Positions 35,507 to 45,326 of a stretch of 64,000 nt of DNA are shown one piece after another (positions within the stretch are counted from its first letter, which is position 1; every line of letters starts with the position of its first letter). A program made the translations under genes and the position numbers. Origin of the DNA: Mongoliitalea daihaiensis (GTDB lineage Bacteria; Bacteroidota; Bacteroidia; Cytophagales; Cyclobacteriaceae); NCBI RefSeq assembly GCF_021596945.1, contig NZ_CP063779.1, positions 3,198,001-3,262,000 on the forward strand, given 5' to 3'. The notes below the pieces were generated by a model, which saw only the letters and a program-made list of their open reading frames with translations, searched no databases and was not told the DNA's origin.

Positions 35507-36840
35507 CCGGAAATTAAGGAAATCAGGGCCTCATCAATTTTTGTAAATTTAAACTTCTCTAAAGCCTGTTTATTTTTTTTCTGGATATCAGCTAAACATA
35601 AGTTCCCAATACTACCTTCATGAGAATGATTCAATTGGTCTTGTTGGGGTGCAAATTCATTTTTTTCTATTTCTAGCCCTACTTGCTTATAGGCATCTCG
35701 GAATGGAGTCCCTGCCAAGACACGCTCATTGACTACTTCCACACTGAATACATGCTTGTAGAACTCATCCGAAAGAATGTTGGAACGGATGTGGATGTTT
35801 TTTAGCATTAAGATGCTCATGTCCAAACAGTCAATCAGGGTAGTAAAGGAAGGGAAAGTAGCTTCTTTCAAAATCTGCAAATCCCGATGATACCCTGTAG
35901 TCATATTGGTCAGTTGCATCGATATAAGGTAGGGAATGGATTGGATATGATTCGTTTTAGCTCGGATCAATTCAAAAACATCGGGATTTTTTTTATGAGG
36001 CATAATACTGCTACCAGTAGTCAACTCATCGGGGAAGCTGATAAATGCAAAATGCTGATTCATGAATATGCAAGCATCTGAAGCCAAACGGTTTAAGGTT
36101 GATGCCAAACCAGCCAATGCAAAAGCTATTGTCTTCTCTGTTTTGCCTCTTGAGTTTTGGGCATTGATGGAATTGTAATGCAAATCAGAAAAGCCGAGGA
36201 GCTCGGTTGTCATAGCTCGATCCAAAGGAAAGGAGGAGCCATAGCCGGCAGCCGAACCTAGGGGGTTCTTATCTGCTAAGTGAAATGCACTGGATAAAAG
36301 CTCTAAATCTTCTGTTAGCCCTTCTGCAAAAGATCCAAACCATAAACCAAAAGAGGAAGGCATTGCCAATTGTGTATGAGTATAACCTGGCATATAATCT
36401 TTTTGATGCTTGGCAGCAAGGTCAATCAATAAATCAAATAAATCCTGTGTGGCATCTACGATATCCCGAATGGCTGAGCGATAATATAATTTCAAATCTA
36501 CCAAGACTTGATCGTTTCTGGATCTCCCTGAATGAAGCTTTTTCCCTACTTCACCCAGTCGTTCAGTCAGTAAAAACTCTATTTGAGAATGTACATCTTC
36601 CACACCTGGAGCTATGCTAAAATCTCCTTTTTCTATCTCAAAGTAGATTTCCCGTAGCCCTCCTAAAAGAGCTTTTAATTCGTCGGAAGTTAGTAAACCA
36701 ATTTTTTCCAACATGGTGGCATGCGCCATCGAACCCAATACATCAAAAGGGGCTAATAAATGATCAAACTCAGGGTCACGACCAATGGTGAATTTTTCCA
36801 CTTCTCGGGTTGCTCCTTTATCTTTTTGCCAAAGTTTCAT
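35503..36840 (-). CDS. argH: Argininosuccinate lyase
   Basis: A 445-residue fumarase/aspartase-superfamily enzyme, releasing arginine and fumarate. The signature GSSIMPHKKNPDVFELIR is at about residues 275-292; catalytic HSGRSRNDQ and YTHTQLAMPSSFG are intact. Last gene of the minus-strand arginine operon; its start overlaps argE by 23 bp. Confidence 0.95.
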   Translation of the reverse strand: MKLWQKDKGATREVEKFTIGRDPEFDHLLAPFDVLGSMAHATMLEKIGLLTSDELKALLGGLREIYFEIEKGDFSIAPGVEDVHSQIEFLLTERLGEVGKKLHSGRSRNDQVLVDLKLYYRSAIRDIVDATQDLFDLLIDLAAKHQKDYMPGYTHTQLAMPSSFGLWFGSFAEGLTEDLELLSSAFHLADKNPLGSAAGYGSSFPLDRAMTTELLGFSDLHYNSINAQNSRGKTEKTIAFALAGLASTLNRLASDACIFMNQHFAFISFPDELTTGSSIMPHKKNPDVFELIRAKTNHIQSIPYLISMQLTNMTTGYHRDLQILKEATFPSFTTLIDCLDMSILMLKNIHIRSNILSDEFYKHVFSVEVVNERVLAGTPFRDAYKQVGLEIEKNEFAPQQDQLNHSHEGSIGNLCLADIQKKNKQALEKFKFTKIDEALISLISG

Positions 36841-37921
36841 GGGTAGTTTTTATATAATGCGTTAAGAATTGAATATATCCCTGAATTCCATCTTGAATCT
36901 CTTGTAAATAAATAAATTCATCCGCTATATGTGAACGGGCAGAATCTCCAGGACCCATTTTGAAGGAAGGATATGGGATTAAGGCTTGATCGGATAGGGT
37001 AGGGCTCCCATAGGTTTGAATCCCTAAAGCTTCTAGCGTTTTGAAGGCATGATGCGTTTCTGATAGCTTAGAGGAATTTAATCGCATGGAACGAGGGAAC
37101 ATCTCCGCTTGGATAACTTGAGCTAGTTCTTCGACTACTTCATTCAAGGTATAGGCATCCGTCACCCGAACATCCAACGTGAATGTACATTCATCGGGGA
37201 CAACATTGTGCTGATTACCAGCATTAATGATTGTTGCAGATACTTTTGATGGACCTAGAAAGGATGAAATTTTATTAAATTTGTAATTTTTAATTGTCAC
37301 CAAATCATCCAATGCTTTGTAGAGGGCATTTTCCCCTTCTTCTCGAGCCGCATGTCCAGCTTTTCCTTTTACTACGCAATCTATTACCAAAAGCCCTTTC
37401 TCTGCCACAGCAGCTTGCATTAGGGTTGGTTCTCCCACAATTGCTAATTCAAAAGCAGGTAGGAAGGGAAGAATAGACTCAATACCGTTTTTTCCTGAAA
37501 TTTCCTCTTCTGCTGTAGCAGCTATAATGAGGTTGAATGGAAGGTTTTTTTGTGGGTAAAACCACAAAAAAGCACCTATCAAAGCTACCAAAGGTCCTCC
37601 GGCATCGTTACTGCCCAAGCCAAATAGTTTCCCATCTTCAATACTTGGATTGAATGGGGGGCGAGTGTATCCAGCATTAGGTTTAACTGTATCATGATGT
37701 GAATTCAAAAGGACAGAAGGCTTCTTGGAATCAAAAAATAGGTTTTTAACCCAGATATTATTACCTGAACGTTCAATCTTAAGACCTTTTGATTCAAAAA
37801 AGGATTGAATAATTTCAGCTGTTAGAAACTCCTCTTTGCTGAAAGAGGGCGTAGCTATTAAAGATTGTAATAGTTCAACTTGGTGCAGATATAAGGATGA
37901 TAAATCCTTGACTAGAATCAT
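36818..37921 (-). CDS. argE: M20-family deacylase, N-acyl-ornithine/citrulline deacylase
   Basis: A 367-residue zinc amidohydrolase of the ArgE/DapE/M20 family. The metal site has His in NSHHDTVKP, Asp in GLGSNDAGG and the Glu pair in TAEEEISG. In Bacteroidota the transcarbamylase often acts on an N-acyl-ornithine, so this enzyme may act on N-acetyl- or N-succinyl-citrulline instead of ornithine. It overlaps argH and is 9 bp after argB. Confidence 0.88.
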   Translation of the reverse strand: MILVKDLSSLYLHQVELLQSLIATPSFSKEEFLTAEIIQSFFESKGLKIERSGNNIWVKNLFFDSKKPSVLLNSHHDTVKPNAGYTRPPFNPSIEDGKLFGLGSNDAGGPLVALIGAFLWFYPQKNLPFNLIIAATAEEEISGKNGIESILPFLPAFELAIVGEPTLMQAAVAEKGLLVIDCVVKGKAGHAAREEGENALYKALDDLVTIKNYKFNKISSFLGPSKVSATIINAGNQHNVVPDECTFTLDVRVTDAYTLNEVVEELAQVIQAEMFPRSMRLNSSKLSETHHAFKTLEALGIQTYGSPTLSDQALIPYPSFKMGPGDSARSHIADEFIYLQEIQDGIQGYIQFLTHYIKTTHETLAKR

Positions 37922-37930
37922 CGATCGTGC

Positions 37931-38731
37931 TTAGTAAAGGTCGTACTTATGTTTTTCTATGATGGTACCTGAAAGTTTACCTTTGGAAGCTAACAAAAGG
38001 TTTTCAGCCTTGCCAATCCAAACATGGTTGACCCCTTTGTTTAATGCAGCGAATGCATTTTCTAATTTTGGAATCATACCAGAGTGAATCAACTGTTCTT
38101 TTTTCAACTCTCCGTAAATCTCTTCATTGATAAGAGGAATAATCGAATTATCATTATGCTCATCAATCAATACCCCAGGCTTATTAAAGCAAAAATAAAG
38201 ATTGACTTTATGGTTTTTAGAAAGAGAAGTAGCCAATTCGGAAGCAATGCTATCGGCATTCGTATTGAGTAGTTGTCCATGCTTGTCATGGGTGATGGCC
38301 GAAAAAACAGGGGTTATCTGCTCATCTAAGAGGGTTTCGATCAATTGGGTATTGATATTGATAACATCCCCTACAAATCCGTAATCGATCGTTTTAACCT
38401 CTCTTTTCTTGGATAAAATACTGTTTCCGTCAGCTCCAGATAAACCTAACGCATTTTGATTCAGTCCTTGCAGTTTGGCCACAATTTGTTTGTTGATCAA
38501 ACCGGCATAAACCATCGTAACAATATCAAGTGTATCAGCATCTGTGATTCTACGACCGTCTACCATTTTAGGCATAACTCCCATGGATTCACCAAATTTG
38601 GTGGCCATGATGCCACCTCCGTGGACTAATATTTTCTTTCCTGGGAATCTGGAAAAAAGAAATAAGAACTCTTCTAATTTCTGAGGGTAGTCTATAACAT
38701 TTCCTCCGATTTTAATGACGTTGATATGCAT
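37931..38731 (-). CDS. argB: Acetylglutamate (N-acyl-glutamate) kinase
   Basis: A 266-residue amino acid kinase. The phosphate loop is VIKIGGNVID and VHGGGIMATK; LSGADGNSI, TNADSIAS and GMIPKLENA complete the fold. It phosphorylates N-acyl-glutamate, the committed step. 38 bp after argF'. Confidence 0.94.
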   Translation of the reverse strand: MHINVIKIGGNVIDYPQKLEEFLFLFSRFPGKKILVHGGGIMATKFGESMGVMPKMVDGRRITDADTLDIVTMVYAGLINKQIVAKLQGLNQNALGLSGADGNSILSKKREVKTIDYGFVGDVININTQLIETLLDEQITPVFSAITHDKHGQLLNTNADSIASELATSLSKNHKVNLYFCFNKPGVLIDEHNDNSIIPLINEEIYGELKKEQLIHSGMIPKLENAFAALNKGVNHVWIGKAENLLLASKGKLSGTIIEKHKYDLY

Positions 38732-38769
38732 GTTTAATAGGTTGTTGTAGTTAAAGTGGTTGTGTTGTC

Positions 38770-39714
38770 TTAGCCAAGTAAATGACTGATTACTGCCTGC
38801 GCAGCATAGATTCTATTCGTCGCTTGTAGTTGAACTAGGCTTCTGTTTCCATCTAAAATCTCATCTGATAGCTCTAAATTTCTGCGCACAGGTAAGCAAT
38901 GCATTACTTTTGCAGTAGGAGCTGCGGCAAAGTGGTTTTCTGTAAGCATCCAAGCACTATCCGTACTATGGATTTTTCCATAATCATTAAATGCAGACCA
39001 GTTTTTTACATATACAAAATCAGCATCTACCAATGCTTCCTCTTGATTGTGAGTAATATGGGCTCCTTTCGTGAATGCAGGATCTAAGTCATATCCAATG
39101 GGATTGGCTATGGTTACATCATATTCATTTCCAATAGCCCACTCTGCAAATGAATTGGCTACTGCATGGGGAATCGCTTTGATGTGTGGTGCCCAAGTCA
39201 ATACAACTTTGGGTTTGCGATTTTCTTTCCAAAGCTCTTGTATGGTAACCATGTCTGCTAAGCTCTGAAGAGGATGTCTTATAGCTGATTCCAAACTGAT
39301 TACAGGTTTACCTGAGTACTTGATAAACTGATTGAAAACAAAGTCTTCAATATCTTCATTTTTATTGGTCAAGGAAGGGAAAGCGCGAACAGCTAAGATG
39401 TCAAAGTAGGAACCCAAAACAGCAGCGGCATCTTTGATATGTTCTACAGTACCTTTATTCATAACTGCTCCTTCTCGCATTTCTAAGGCCCATCCTTCTT
39501 TGTCCATATTCATGACGATGGGTTCCATTCCCAAATTCAAAGCTGCAATTTGTGTACTTGCCCTTGTTCGGAGTGAAGGGTTTAAAAAAATGCATCCAAT
39601 CCTTTTGTTCCGTCCCTTCTGTTGATCAACAAATGGACTTCCTTTGTACGCCAAAGCAGATTCGATAAGGGTTTGGGATAATTCTAAGGATTCGAATTTC
39701 GTAAAATGTTTCAT
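38770..39714 (-). CDS. argF': N-acyl-ornithine carbamoyltransferase
   Basis: A 314-residue transcarbamylase. The carbamoyl-phosphate site is NPSLRTRAST, slightly different from the STRTRTS type of ornithine transcarbamylase; HPLQSLADMVTIQE and HCLPVRRNLELSDEI follow the acyl-ornithine branch, which acts on N-acetyl- or N-succinyl-ornithine. Which acyl group is used depends on one loop residue (Pro in the succinyl enzyme, Glu in the acetyl enzyme, as I recall) near GTVEHIKDAAAV; I cannot settle it by eye. Confidence 0.9.
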   Translation of the reverse strand: MKHFTKFESLELSQTLIESALAYKGSPFVDQQKGRNKRIGCIFLNPSLRTRASTQIAALNLGMEPIVMNMDKEGWALEMREGAVMNKGTVEHIKDAAAVLGSYFDILAVRAFPSLTNKNEDIEDFVFNQFIKYSGKPVISLESAIRHPLQSLADMVTIQELWKENRKPKVVLTWAPHIKAIPHAVANSFAEWAIGNEYDVTIANPIGYDLDPAFTKGAHITHNQEEALVDADFVYVKNWSAFNDYGKIHSTDSAWMLTENHFAAAPTAKVMHCLPVRRNLELSDEILDGNRSLVQLQATNRIYAAQAVISHLLG

Positions 39715-39754
39715 TTCTATTACAATTCTTATATGAAACTACCGTATTGAATCA

Positions 39755-40885
39755 TTAATTCAAAATTTTCGATAGGTTTTTAGCAAATTTTAATAATGAG
39801 TCTTCTTCAATAGTTAATGGTGGCAAAAGACGAATGGTGTTTTTGCTCGCTGCACTTCCCGTAAACATCTGATAGGCATGTACCAATTCTGTTCTGACGG
39901 GTCCAGCTTCCCTATCCAGGTCTATACCTATCATCAAGCCTTTTCCACGAACCTCTATCACCCCTGATATAGCTTCCAAGATCGGGATAAGCCTATTGCC
40001 AAGTGTCTCAGCGGTAGTAATAAGGTTTTCATTTTCAATTACCTCTAATACAGCTAAACCAGCCGCACATGCCAAGTGATTGCCTCCAAATGTTGTTCCT
40101 AAGAGTCCGAAAGAAGACTTGATCGATGGATGAATCAACACTCCTCCAATGGGAAAACCATTTCCCATACCCTTGGCTACAGTAATTAAATCAGGTTCAA
40201 GTCCCTCAGCCCACTGAAAGGCAAAAAACCGTCCGGTTCTTCCATAGCCTGATTGCACCTCGTCTAAGATAAGTTTTGCACCGTATTTCTTTGCTAAGCT
40301 CGCTAATTGTATCAAGGTATTAGCTTGGGGAACATGGATTCCTCCTACACCTTGAATTCCCTCGATGATAATTCCAGCAATGTTGCCTTGGGATAATTGA
40401 GTTTCTACGGCTTCCAAATCTCCCCAAGGTAAGATATATACATCGTTACGTTGGTTGGATGGTGCAATGATTTTAGGGTTGTCGGTAAGGACTACTGCTC
40501 CAGCAGTTCTACCGTGAAAAGCACCTTTAAATGAAATAAATCCAGGTTTTCCTGTACTAAAAGACGCTAACTTTAAAGCATTTTCATTGGCTTCTGCCCC
40601 AGAGTTGCAAAGGAAAAGTTCGTAGTTTTCGCAACCCGAAATTTCCCCAAGCTTTTGCGCCAATTGTTTTTGTATAGGGATATGGATGGAATTGGAATAA
40701 AAGGCAATCTGATCTAATTGGGCCTTGATCCTTTGGTTGAAATGAGGATGGCTGTGCCCTATAGAAATCACTGCATGACCTCCATACAAGTCCAAATATT
40801 CCGTTCCCTCCGTATCCCAAATGCTCGCACCAATCGCTTTGACTGGTGTCACATTGATTAAAGGGTACACATCAAATGTTTTCAT
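39755..40885 (-). CDS. argD: N-acetyl- (acyl-) ornithine aminotransferase
   Basis: A class III PLP aminotransferase of 376 residues. The PLP lysine is in TVAKGMGNGFPIGG; LFLCNSGAEANENALKLA and LILDEVQSGYGRTG are family motifs. An upstream ATG at 40906 would add seven residues (MPFKPLI) and overlap argC; I prefer the ATG at 40885, which gives MKTFDVYPL and leaves a 10-bp gap. Confidence 0.93.
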   Translation of the reverse strand: MKTFDVYPLINVTPVKAIGASIWDTEGTEYLDLYGGHAVISIGHSHPHFNQRIKAQLDQIAFYSNSIHIPIQKQLAQKLGEISGCENYELFLCNSGAEANENALKLASFSTGKPGFISFKGAFHGRTAGAVVLTDNPKIIAPSNQRNDVYILPWGDLEAVETQLSQGNIAGIIIEGIQGVGGIHVPQANTLIQLASLAKKYGAKLILDEVQSGYGRTGRFFAFQWAEGLEPDLITVAKGMGNGFPIGGVLIHPSIKSSFGLLGTTFGGNHLACAAGLAVLEVIENENLITTAETLGNRLIPILEAISGVIEVRGKGLMIGIDLDREAGPVRTELVHAYQMFTGSAASKNTIRLLPPLTIEEDSLLKFAKNLSKILN

Positions 40886-40895
40886 AATCAATGGT

Positions 40896-41864
40896 TTAAA
40901 AGGCAATGCTTTTTAATTGTAAGCCGGTTTGTTGAGAAAATCCAAGTGCAATGTTGAAGTTTTGTATCGCCTGTCCGGCGGCACCTTTCAATAAGTTGTC
41001 TATAGCGGAATAAATTACTAACATCCCACCTTCTTTTTGAACGTGAAGAATGCATTTATTGGTATTTATTACTTGCTTGAGATCGATATCCTGCACAGAT
41101 ACAAATGTAAAAGCAGCGTCTTTGTAGAATTCCTGGTAGGTTTGTATAGCTTCTTCTTCACTGCCTTCAAAAGGAAAATAAGCTGTTATCCAAATGCCTC
41201 TTGTAAAGTTGCCTCTGTAGGGAACGAATAAAATTTCCCCCCCAAAGGACGGATCTAAATGCTTGAATGTTTGCCGAATTTCCTTCAAGTGTTGATGGGT
41301 AAATAACTTGTAAACGGAGAGATTATTGGTTCTGTAAGAGAAGTGGCTCGTATCGGCTAGTTTTTTACCAGCTCCAGTACTTCCTGTAATACCTGACACA
41401 TGAATAGTATCTTTCACCCAACCTTTTGAAATTGCAGGCGCCAATGCCAATTGAATTCCTGTAGCAAAACAGCCTGGGTTCGCAATTTTCTTGGCTTGTT
41501 GAATAGTGGTCAAATTTATTTCAGGTAGACCATAGACAAAATCATGGCTTTCATCGCGAAAATCCGTACTCAAGTCAATGATTATAGTATCTTCTGCAAA
41601 GGGATGTGTATCCAGAAAAGATTTGGTTTCACCGTGTGGTAATGCCAAAAATACTGCTTGAATACCTTCAGTTTGCACAGCATCGGTAAATAGCAAATCT
41701 GTTTCTCCTAGTAGGTCAGGATGCGTGCTGGTGACAGGCTTATTTTTTTGGCTATTGCTATGAATGTAGGCTATTTCCACATGTGGGTGATGGATTAATA
41801 GCCGAACTAATTCCCCACCAGTATATCCAGCACCACCAATGATGGCAGTTTTAATTGTTGTCAT
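40896..41864 (-). CDS. argC: N-acetyl- (acyl-) glutamyl-phosphate reductase
   Basis: A 322-residue NADPH-dependent reductase. The nucleotide loop is IGGAGYTGGELVRLL; the catalytic Cys is in NPGCFATGIQLALAP (about residue 130), and SGITGSTGAGKK is a family motif. It overlaps argG by 14 bp. Confidence 0.94.
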   Translation of the reverse strand: MTTIKTAIIGGAGYTGGELVRLLIHHPHVEIAYIHSNSQKNKPVTSTHPDLLGETDLLFTDAVQTEGIQAVFLALPHGETKSFLDTHPFAEDTIIIDLSTDFRDESHDFVYGLPEINLTTIQQAKKIANPGCFATGIQLALAPAISKGWVKDTIHVSGITGSTGAGKKLADTSHFSYRTNNLSVYKLFTHQHLKEIRQTFKHLDPSFGGEILFVPYRGNFTRGIWITAYFPFEGSEEEAIQTYQEFYKDAAFTFVSVQDIDLKQVINTNKCILHVQKEGGMLVIYSAIDNLLKGAAGQAIQNFNIALGFSQQTGLQLKSIAF

Positions 41865-43047
41865 GATTATTTACTTGATGGAAGATGGCTGTTTGGTTTC
41901 CTAAGATTCGGGTAAATCCTTTGACATCTTCGGCAGTGTATCCTTTATTCATTTCTCCGTAGCTACCAAACTTGGAAGCCATCAAATCATGGGCAGAGGT
42001 AATGCCTACCAATTGGAATCTGTATGGGCTCAGGTGAACAGTCACTTCTCCTGTAACATATGTTTGGGTACTTTCTAAAAAGCTTTCCAAGTTACGCATC
42101 ACAGGATCTAGGTAATGTCCTTCATGTAGGTGATTTCCATAAAACTCGGACAATTGATTTTTCCAGAACGATTGCCATTTGGTCAGTGTGTGCTTTTCAA
42201 GTAGCTGATGTGATTTAATAATAATCAGTGGAGCAGCTGCCTCAAATCCCACACGCCCTTTGATGCCAATAATGGTGTCTCCTACATGGATATCTCTTCC
42301 GATTCCATAAGGTGCTGCAATGGATTGTAATGCTTGAATCGCCTGCACGGTATGCTCAAATTTTTCCCCATTGATCCCTTTCAGTTCACCACTTTCAAAA
42401 TGTAAGGTGATGGTTTCCTCACCTGTTTTGCTCACTTGCGTAGGCCAAGCCTCTTCCGGTAAGGTCAAATGAGAAGTTAACGTTTCTTTTCCACCCACCG
42501 ATGTTCCCCAAATGCCTTTGTTGACTGAGTAAGCTGCTTTGGTGAAATTCATATGTACTCCATGCTTTTGTAAGTAGTCGATTTCTTGCTCTCGGCTCAA
42601 TTTCAAATCACGGATAGGAGTAATGATTGCAATATCAGGAATGATGGTTTGGAAGATCATATCAAATCTTACCTGATCGTTTCCAGCACCAGTACTTCCA
42701 TGAGCGATGGATGTTGCCCCGATGCTTTTGGCATAATCTGCCAAGGTTTTAGCTTGTAGGATGCGTTCTGCACTGACGGATAGGGGATAAGTTTGATTTT
42801 TCAGTACATTGCCAAAGACCAGATATTTGAGTACTTCATCATAGTAGGTTTTTGTGACATCCAAAACTGTGAAGGAAGCTACTCCTAAATTGGTTGACCT
42901 TTCCTGAATTTCCTGCAATTCTTCGGTGGTAAACCCTCCTGTATTGATGAGTACAGCATGTACTTCGTATCCAAGTTCTTGCGAAAGGTAAATGGCACAG
43001 AAAGTAGTATCCAAACCTCCGCTATACGCTAAAACTATTTTTTTCAT
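41851..43047 (-). CDS. argG: Argininosuccinate synthase
   Basis: A 398-residue ATP-dependent ligase of citrulline and aspartate. The PP-loop AYSGGLDTTFCAIYL is at residues 8-22. HGSTGAGNDQVRFDM carries the citrulline/aspartate site. Its early position in the operon, before argC, is a Bacteroidota feature as I know it. 29 bp after the GNAT gene. Confidence 0.95.
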   Translation of the reverse strand: MKKIVLAYSGGLDTTFCAIYLSQELGYEVHAVLINTGGFTTEELQEIQERSTNLGVASFTVLDVTKTYYDEVLKYLVFGNVLKNQTYPLSVSAERILQAKTLADYAKSIGATSIAHGSTGAGNDQVRFDMIFQTIIPDIAIITPIRDLKLSREQEIDYLQKHGVHMNFTKAAYSVNKGIWGTSVGGKETLTSHLTLPEEAWPTQVSKTGEETITLHFESGELKGINGEKFEHTVQAIQALQSIAAPYGIGRDIHVGDTIIGIKGRVGFEAAAPLIIIKSHQLLEKHTLTKWQSFWKNQLSEFYGNHLHEGHYLDPVMRNLESFLESTQTYVTGEVTVHLSPYRFQLVGITSAHDLMASKFGSYGEMNKGYTAEDVKGFTRILGNQTAIFHQVNNHDNN

Positions 43048-43076
43048 AATTCAATGATTGATCCTTCTCAGGATGA

Positions 43077-43754
43077 TTAGAACAAGTTCAATGTTTTGTT
43101 TTTAGTGAGTTTCAAATTCAATAGAATACGTTTCTTAATTCTTGTCCAGCGTTCAAAGAGCTTAAGATTTTTCTTAAAATCTTTTCTCAGTGCAATATCC
43201 TGAGTTTTACTTTTCCTTGCTGGATCGTACAGCATGGCTGTACACAAACAGTTTTGCTTGCTTTTACTTTTAAGAATTTCAACGTTTACACAGCTATTAC
43301 AACCTTTCCAAAAATCTTCATCATCCGTCAAATCCCCATAGGAAACAGGGATATAACCTAAATCTGAATTGATTTTCATGACTGCCGGACCAGTTGTTAG
43401 ACCAAAGATTTTAGATTCAGGGTATTTGGTACGGCTCAATTTGAAGATTTCTCCTTTAATTTCTCTTGCTAGCCCGTATTTGCGAAATTCAGGTGCAACA
43501 ATGAGTCCTGAGTTTGCAACAAATTTCCCATGTCCCCATGCTTCAATGTAGCAAAAACCTGCCCATTTACCAGATTTTGTCAAGGCAATAACAGCTTTCC
43601 CCTCTTTCATCTTGGTTTCTATGTATTCGGGTGAACGCTTAGCTATTCCAGTACCACGAGCTTTTGCAGACTCCTCCATTTCTTGCGTAATGGTAAGTGC
43701 ATGGATACAGTCTTTTTCCGTAGCTGGTCTAATAATGAAATTTATTTCTTCCAT
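43077..43754 (-). CDS. GNAT acyltransferase, candidate first enzyme of arginine synthesis
   Basis: A 225-residue GNAT protein at the head of the arginine operon. The acetyl-CoA region shows GLIVAPEFRKYGLAREI (degenerate Q/RxxGxG/A) at about residues 83-100. The C-terminal half has a Cys-rich stretch (FWKGCNSCVNVEI, then CLCTAML) that may bind metal. No standard ArgA or ArgJ is in the cluster, so this gene probably acylates glutamate with acetyl- or succinyl-CoA. That role is inferred from position; GNAT genes at this place in Bacteroidota arg operons have been proposed for this step. Confidence 0.7.
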   Translation of the reverse strand: MEEINFIIRPATEKDCIHALTITQEMEESAKARGTGIAKRSPEYIETKMKEGKAVIALTKSGKWAGFCYIEAWGHGKFVANSGLIVAPEFRKYGLAREIKGEIFKLSRTKYPESKIFGLTTGPAVMKINSDLGYIPVSYGDLTDDEDFWKGCNSCVNVEILKSKSKQNCLCTAMLYDPARKSKTQDIALRKDFKKNLKLFERWTRIKKRILLNLKLTKNKTLNLF

Positions 43755-44049
43755 AAATTGAAATGGATGATTATGCCTAAGTTGCTGGCTTAATGATAAT
43801 TTATATAAATGTCTGGTTGGAGCTATTGGCGGTATTCCACATGGGATACCCTAAAGATTAGAGGGACATTGCCCTAAATAAAGACCTAAATCTCCTCAAA
43901 GGAGTAAAAATAGACATAACAGCAAAGGAAAATCCTTCTTGAGTAGTAATTGCTGATATGTTTGTTAGGTTTTTCATGTGTTAAACGAACACAAATGTTG
44001 AAACTAATCAAACAATATGCAAGATATCTTGTAAAAAATTTCCAAAAAT
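43755..44049. promoter_or_regulatory. Upstream region of the arginine operon
   Basis: A 295-bp divergence-free spacer between two minus-strand genes. The perfect 12-bp palindrome ATTTATATAAAT at 43799-43810, 45 bp before the operon start, is a candidate regulator site (arginine repressor boxes are AT-rich palindromes). I see no clear -33/-7 promoter and no gene. CCTCAAAGGAG and TCTTGCATATTG-type sequences are not assigned. Confidence 0.35.
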
Positions 44050-45315
44050 TTAATTTTGGCTCATTTCTTTTAATGCCTTAACAAATTGATCCAATTCTGC
44101 TATGCTCGTATATATATTTGGAGTTATCCTACATCCATAAACACCGGCGTAGTTAATGCCCACCGTGTAAATTTTATAATCTTCCAATAAAGTCTTCGCC
44201 ATAAGATTGGGTTCAATCCCTTCTATACCAACGTTTGCAATCCCGCAAGAGCGTTGAGGGTCATTGGGAGTATTGAGCAGAATGTTGGGTAGTCCTCTCA
44301 CTTGATCTGACCAATACCGTTGTAGATATCGCAGTCTATCTTCTTTTGCCTGGGGACCAATCGCTTCAAAATAATCTAGGGCATCATGAATTGCTAAATC
44401 AGTTGCTACAGGATGGGTGCCCGTGTGATTCAGATTTTTGATGGTTGGGTGATCCAATTCATAAGGTGCCAATAAGGGCCAAATTTTTCCAATATGTTCT
44501 TTTTTTACATACAAAAGACCTGCACCTAATGGAACTGATAGCCACTTATGCAGGCTACAGGCATAGTAATCACAGTCAAGTTCATTAATTTTAAAATCAA
44601 TATGTGCAATGCAGTGAGCTCCATCTACCATCACTTCCACGCCATAAGAATGGGCCATTTCTGCGATTTTTTTTATCGGTAAAATCTGACCTGTAATATT
44701 AATCATGTGACTGACCATGATTAATTTGGTTTGGGGAGTAATCGCTGATTCATATACACGAATTATTTCCTCATCACTCTCAGGGTGAAGCGGAACGTCG
44801 ACTACCTTGTTGACGATTCCATGCCTCCTAGCAGCTAGTTCAAACATGTTTTTCATGCTTCCATAATCTTGATGAGCAAAAATCGCTTCATCACCTTTTT
44901 GCCAAGGATACCCTGAAATAATAGTGTCCAATGATTCAGTGGTATTTCTCGTGATCGCTAATTCATCTGAACTTCCTCCAAACACCTGTGCTAAACGGGC
45001 AGCTGTTTTGTCCTTATTTTCCCATTGTACAGTTCTAAAATACCAGGACCCTTGGTAATTGATATCCTTTATTTTCTCTAGATATCTATGCAGCGTTTGT
45101 TCTGGAAGAAAGCAATAATAACCATTTTCTAAATTGATATAATCCTCTTTTAGTTTGTATCCTGCACGTATGATAGCCCAATAATCTTCATTGCTGGCGA
45201 GCTCTTGGGATGAAAAATTATGAAATTGACCCAGTCTGTAAGCTAAAGACTCGATGGAGGAAATACCTGCAACACCAGTAAATGCCAATGATTTTAGAAA
45301 ATCTCGTTTGTTCAT
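44050..45315 (-). CDS. Class V aminotransferase (isopenicillin N epimerase/cysteine desulfurase-like), exported
   Basis: A 421-residue PLP enzyme. The PLP lysine is in CSLHKWLSVPLGAG (His-Lys), preceded by DGAHCIAHIDF, which is the isopenicillin-N-epimerase-like layout. The N-terminus NKRDFLKSLAFTGVAGIS resembles a Tat or Sec signal, suggesting a periplasmic enzyme; only one of the twin arginines is present (KR). The substrate is unknown. It is 11 bp after an M14 peptidase gene, so the pair may process peptides or amino acids outside the cytoplasm. Confidence 0.8.
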   Translation of the reverse strand: MNKRDFLKSLAFTGVAGISSIESLAYRLGQFHNFSSQELASNEDYWAIIRAGYKLKEDYINLENGYYCFLPEQTLHRYLEKIKDINYQGSWYFRTVQWENKDKTAARLAQVFGGSSDELAITRNTTESLDTIISGYPWQKGDEAIFAHQDYGSMKNMFELAARRHGIVNKVVDVPLHPESDEEIIRVYESAITPQTKLIMVSHMINITGQILPIKKIAEMAHSYGVEVMVDGAHCIAHIDFKINELDCDYYACSLHKWLSVPLGAGLLYVKKEHIGKIWPLLAPYELDHPTIKNLNHTGTHPVATDLAIHDALDYFEAIGPQAKEDRLRYLQRYWSDQVRGLPNILLNTPNDPQRSCGIANVGIEGIEPNLMAKTLLEDYKIYTVGINYAGVYGCRITPNIYTSIAELDQFVKALKEMSQN

Positions 45316-45326
45316 AGTTGATACAA

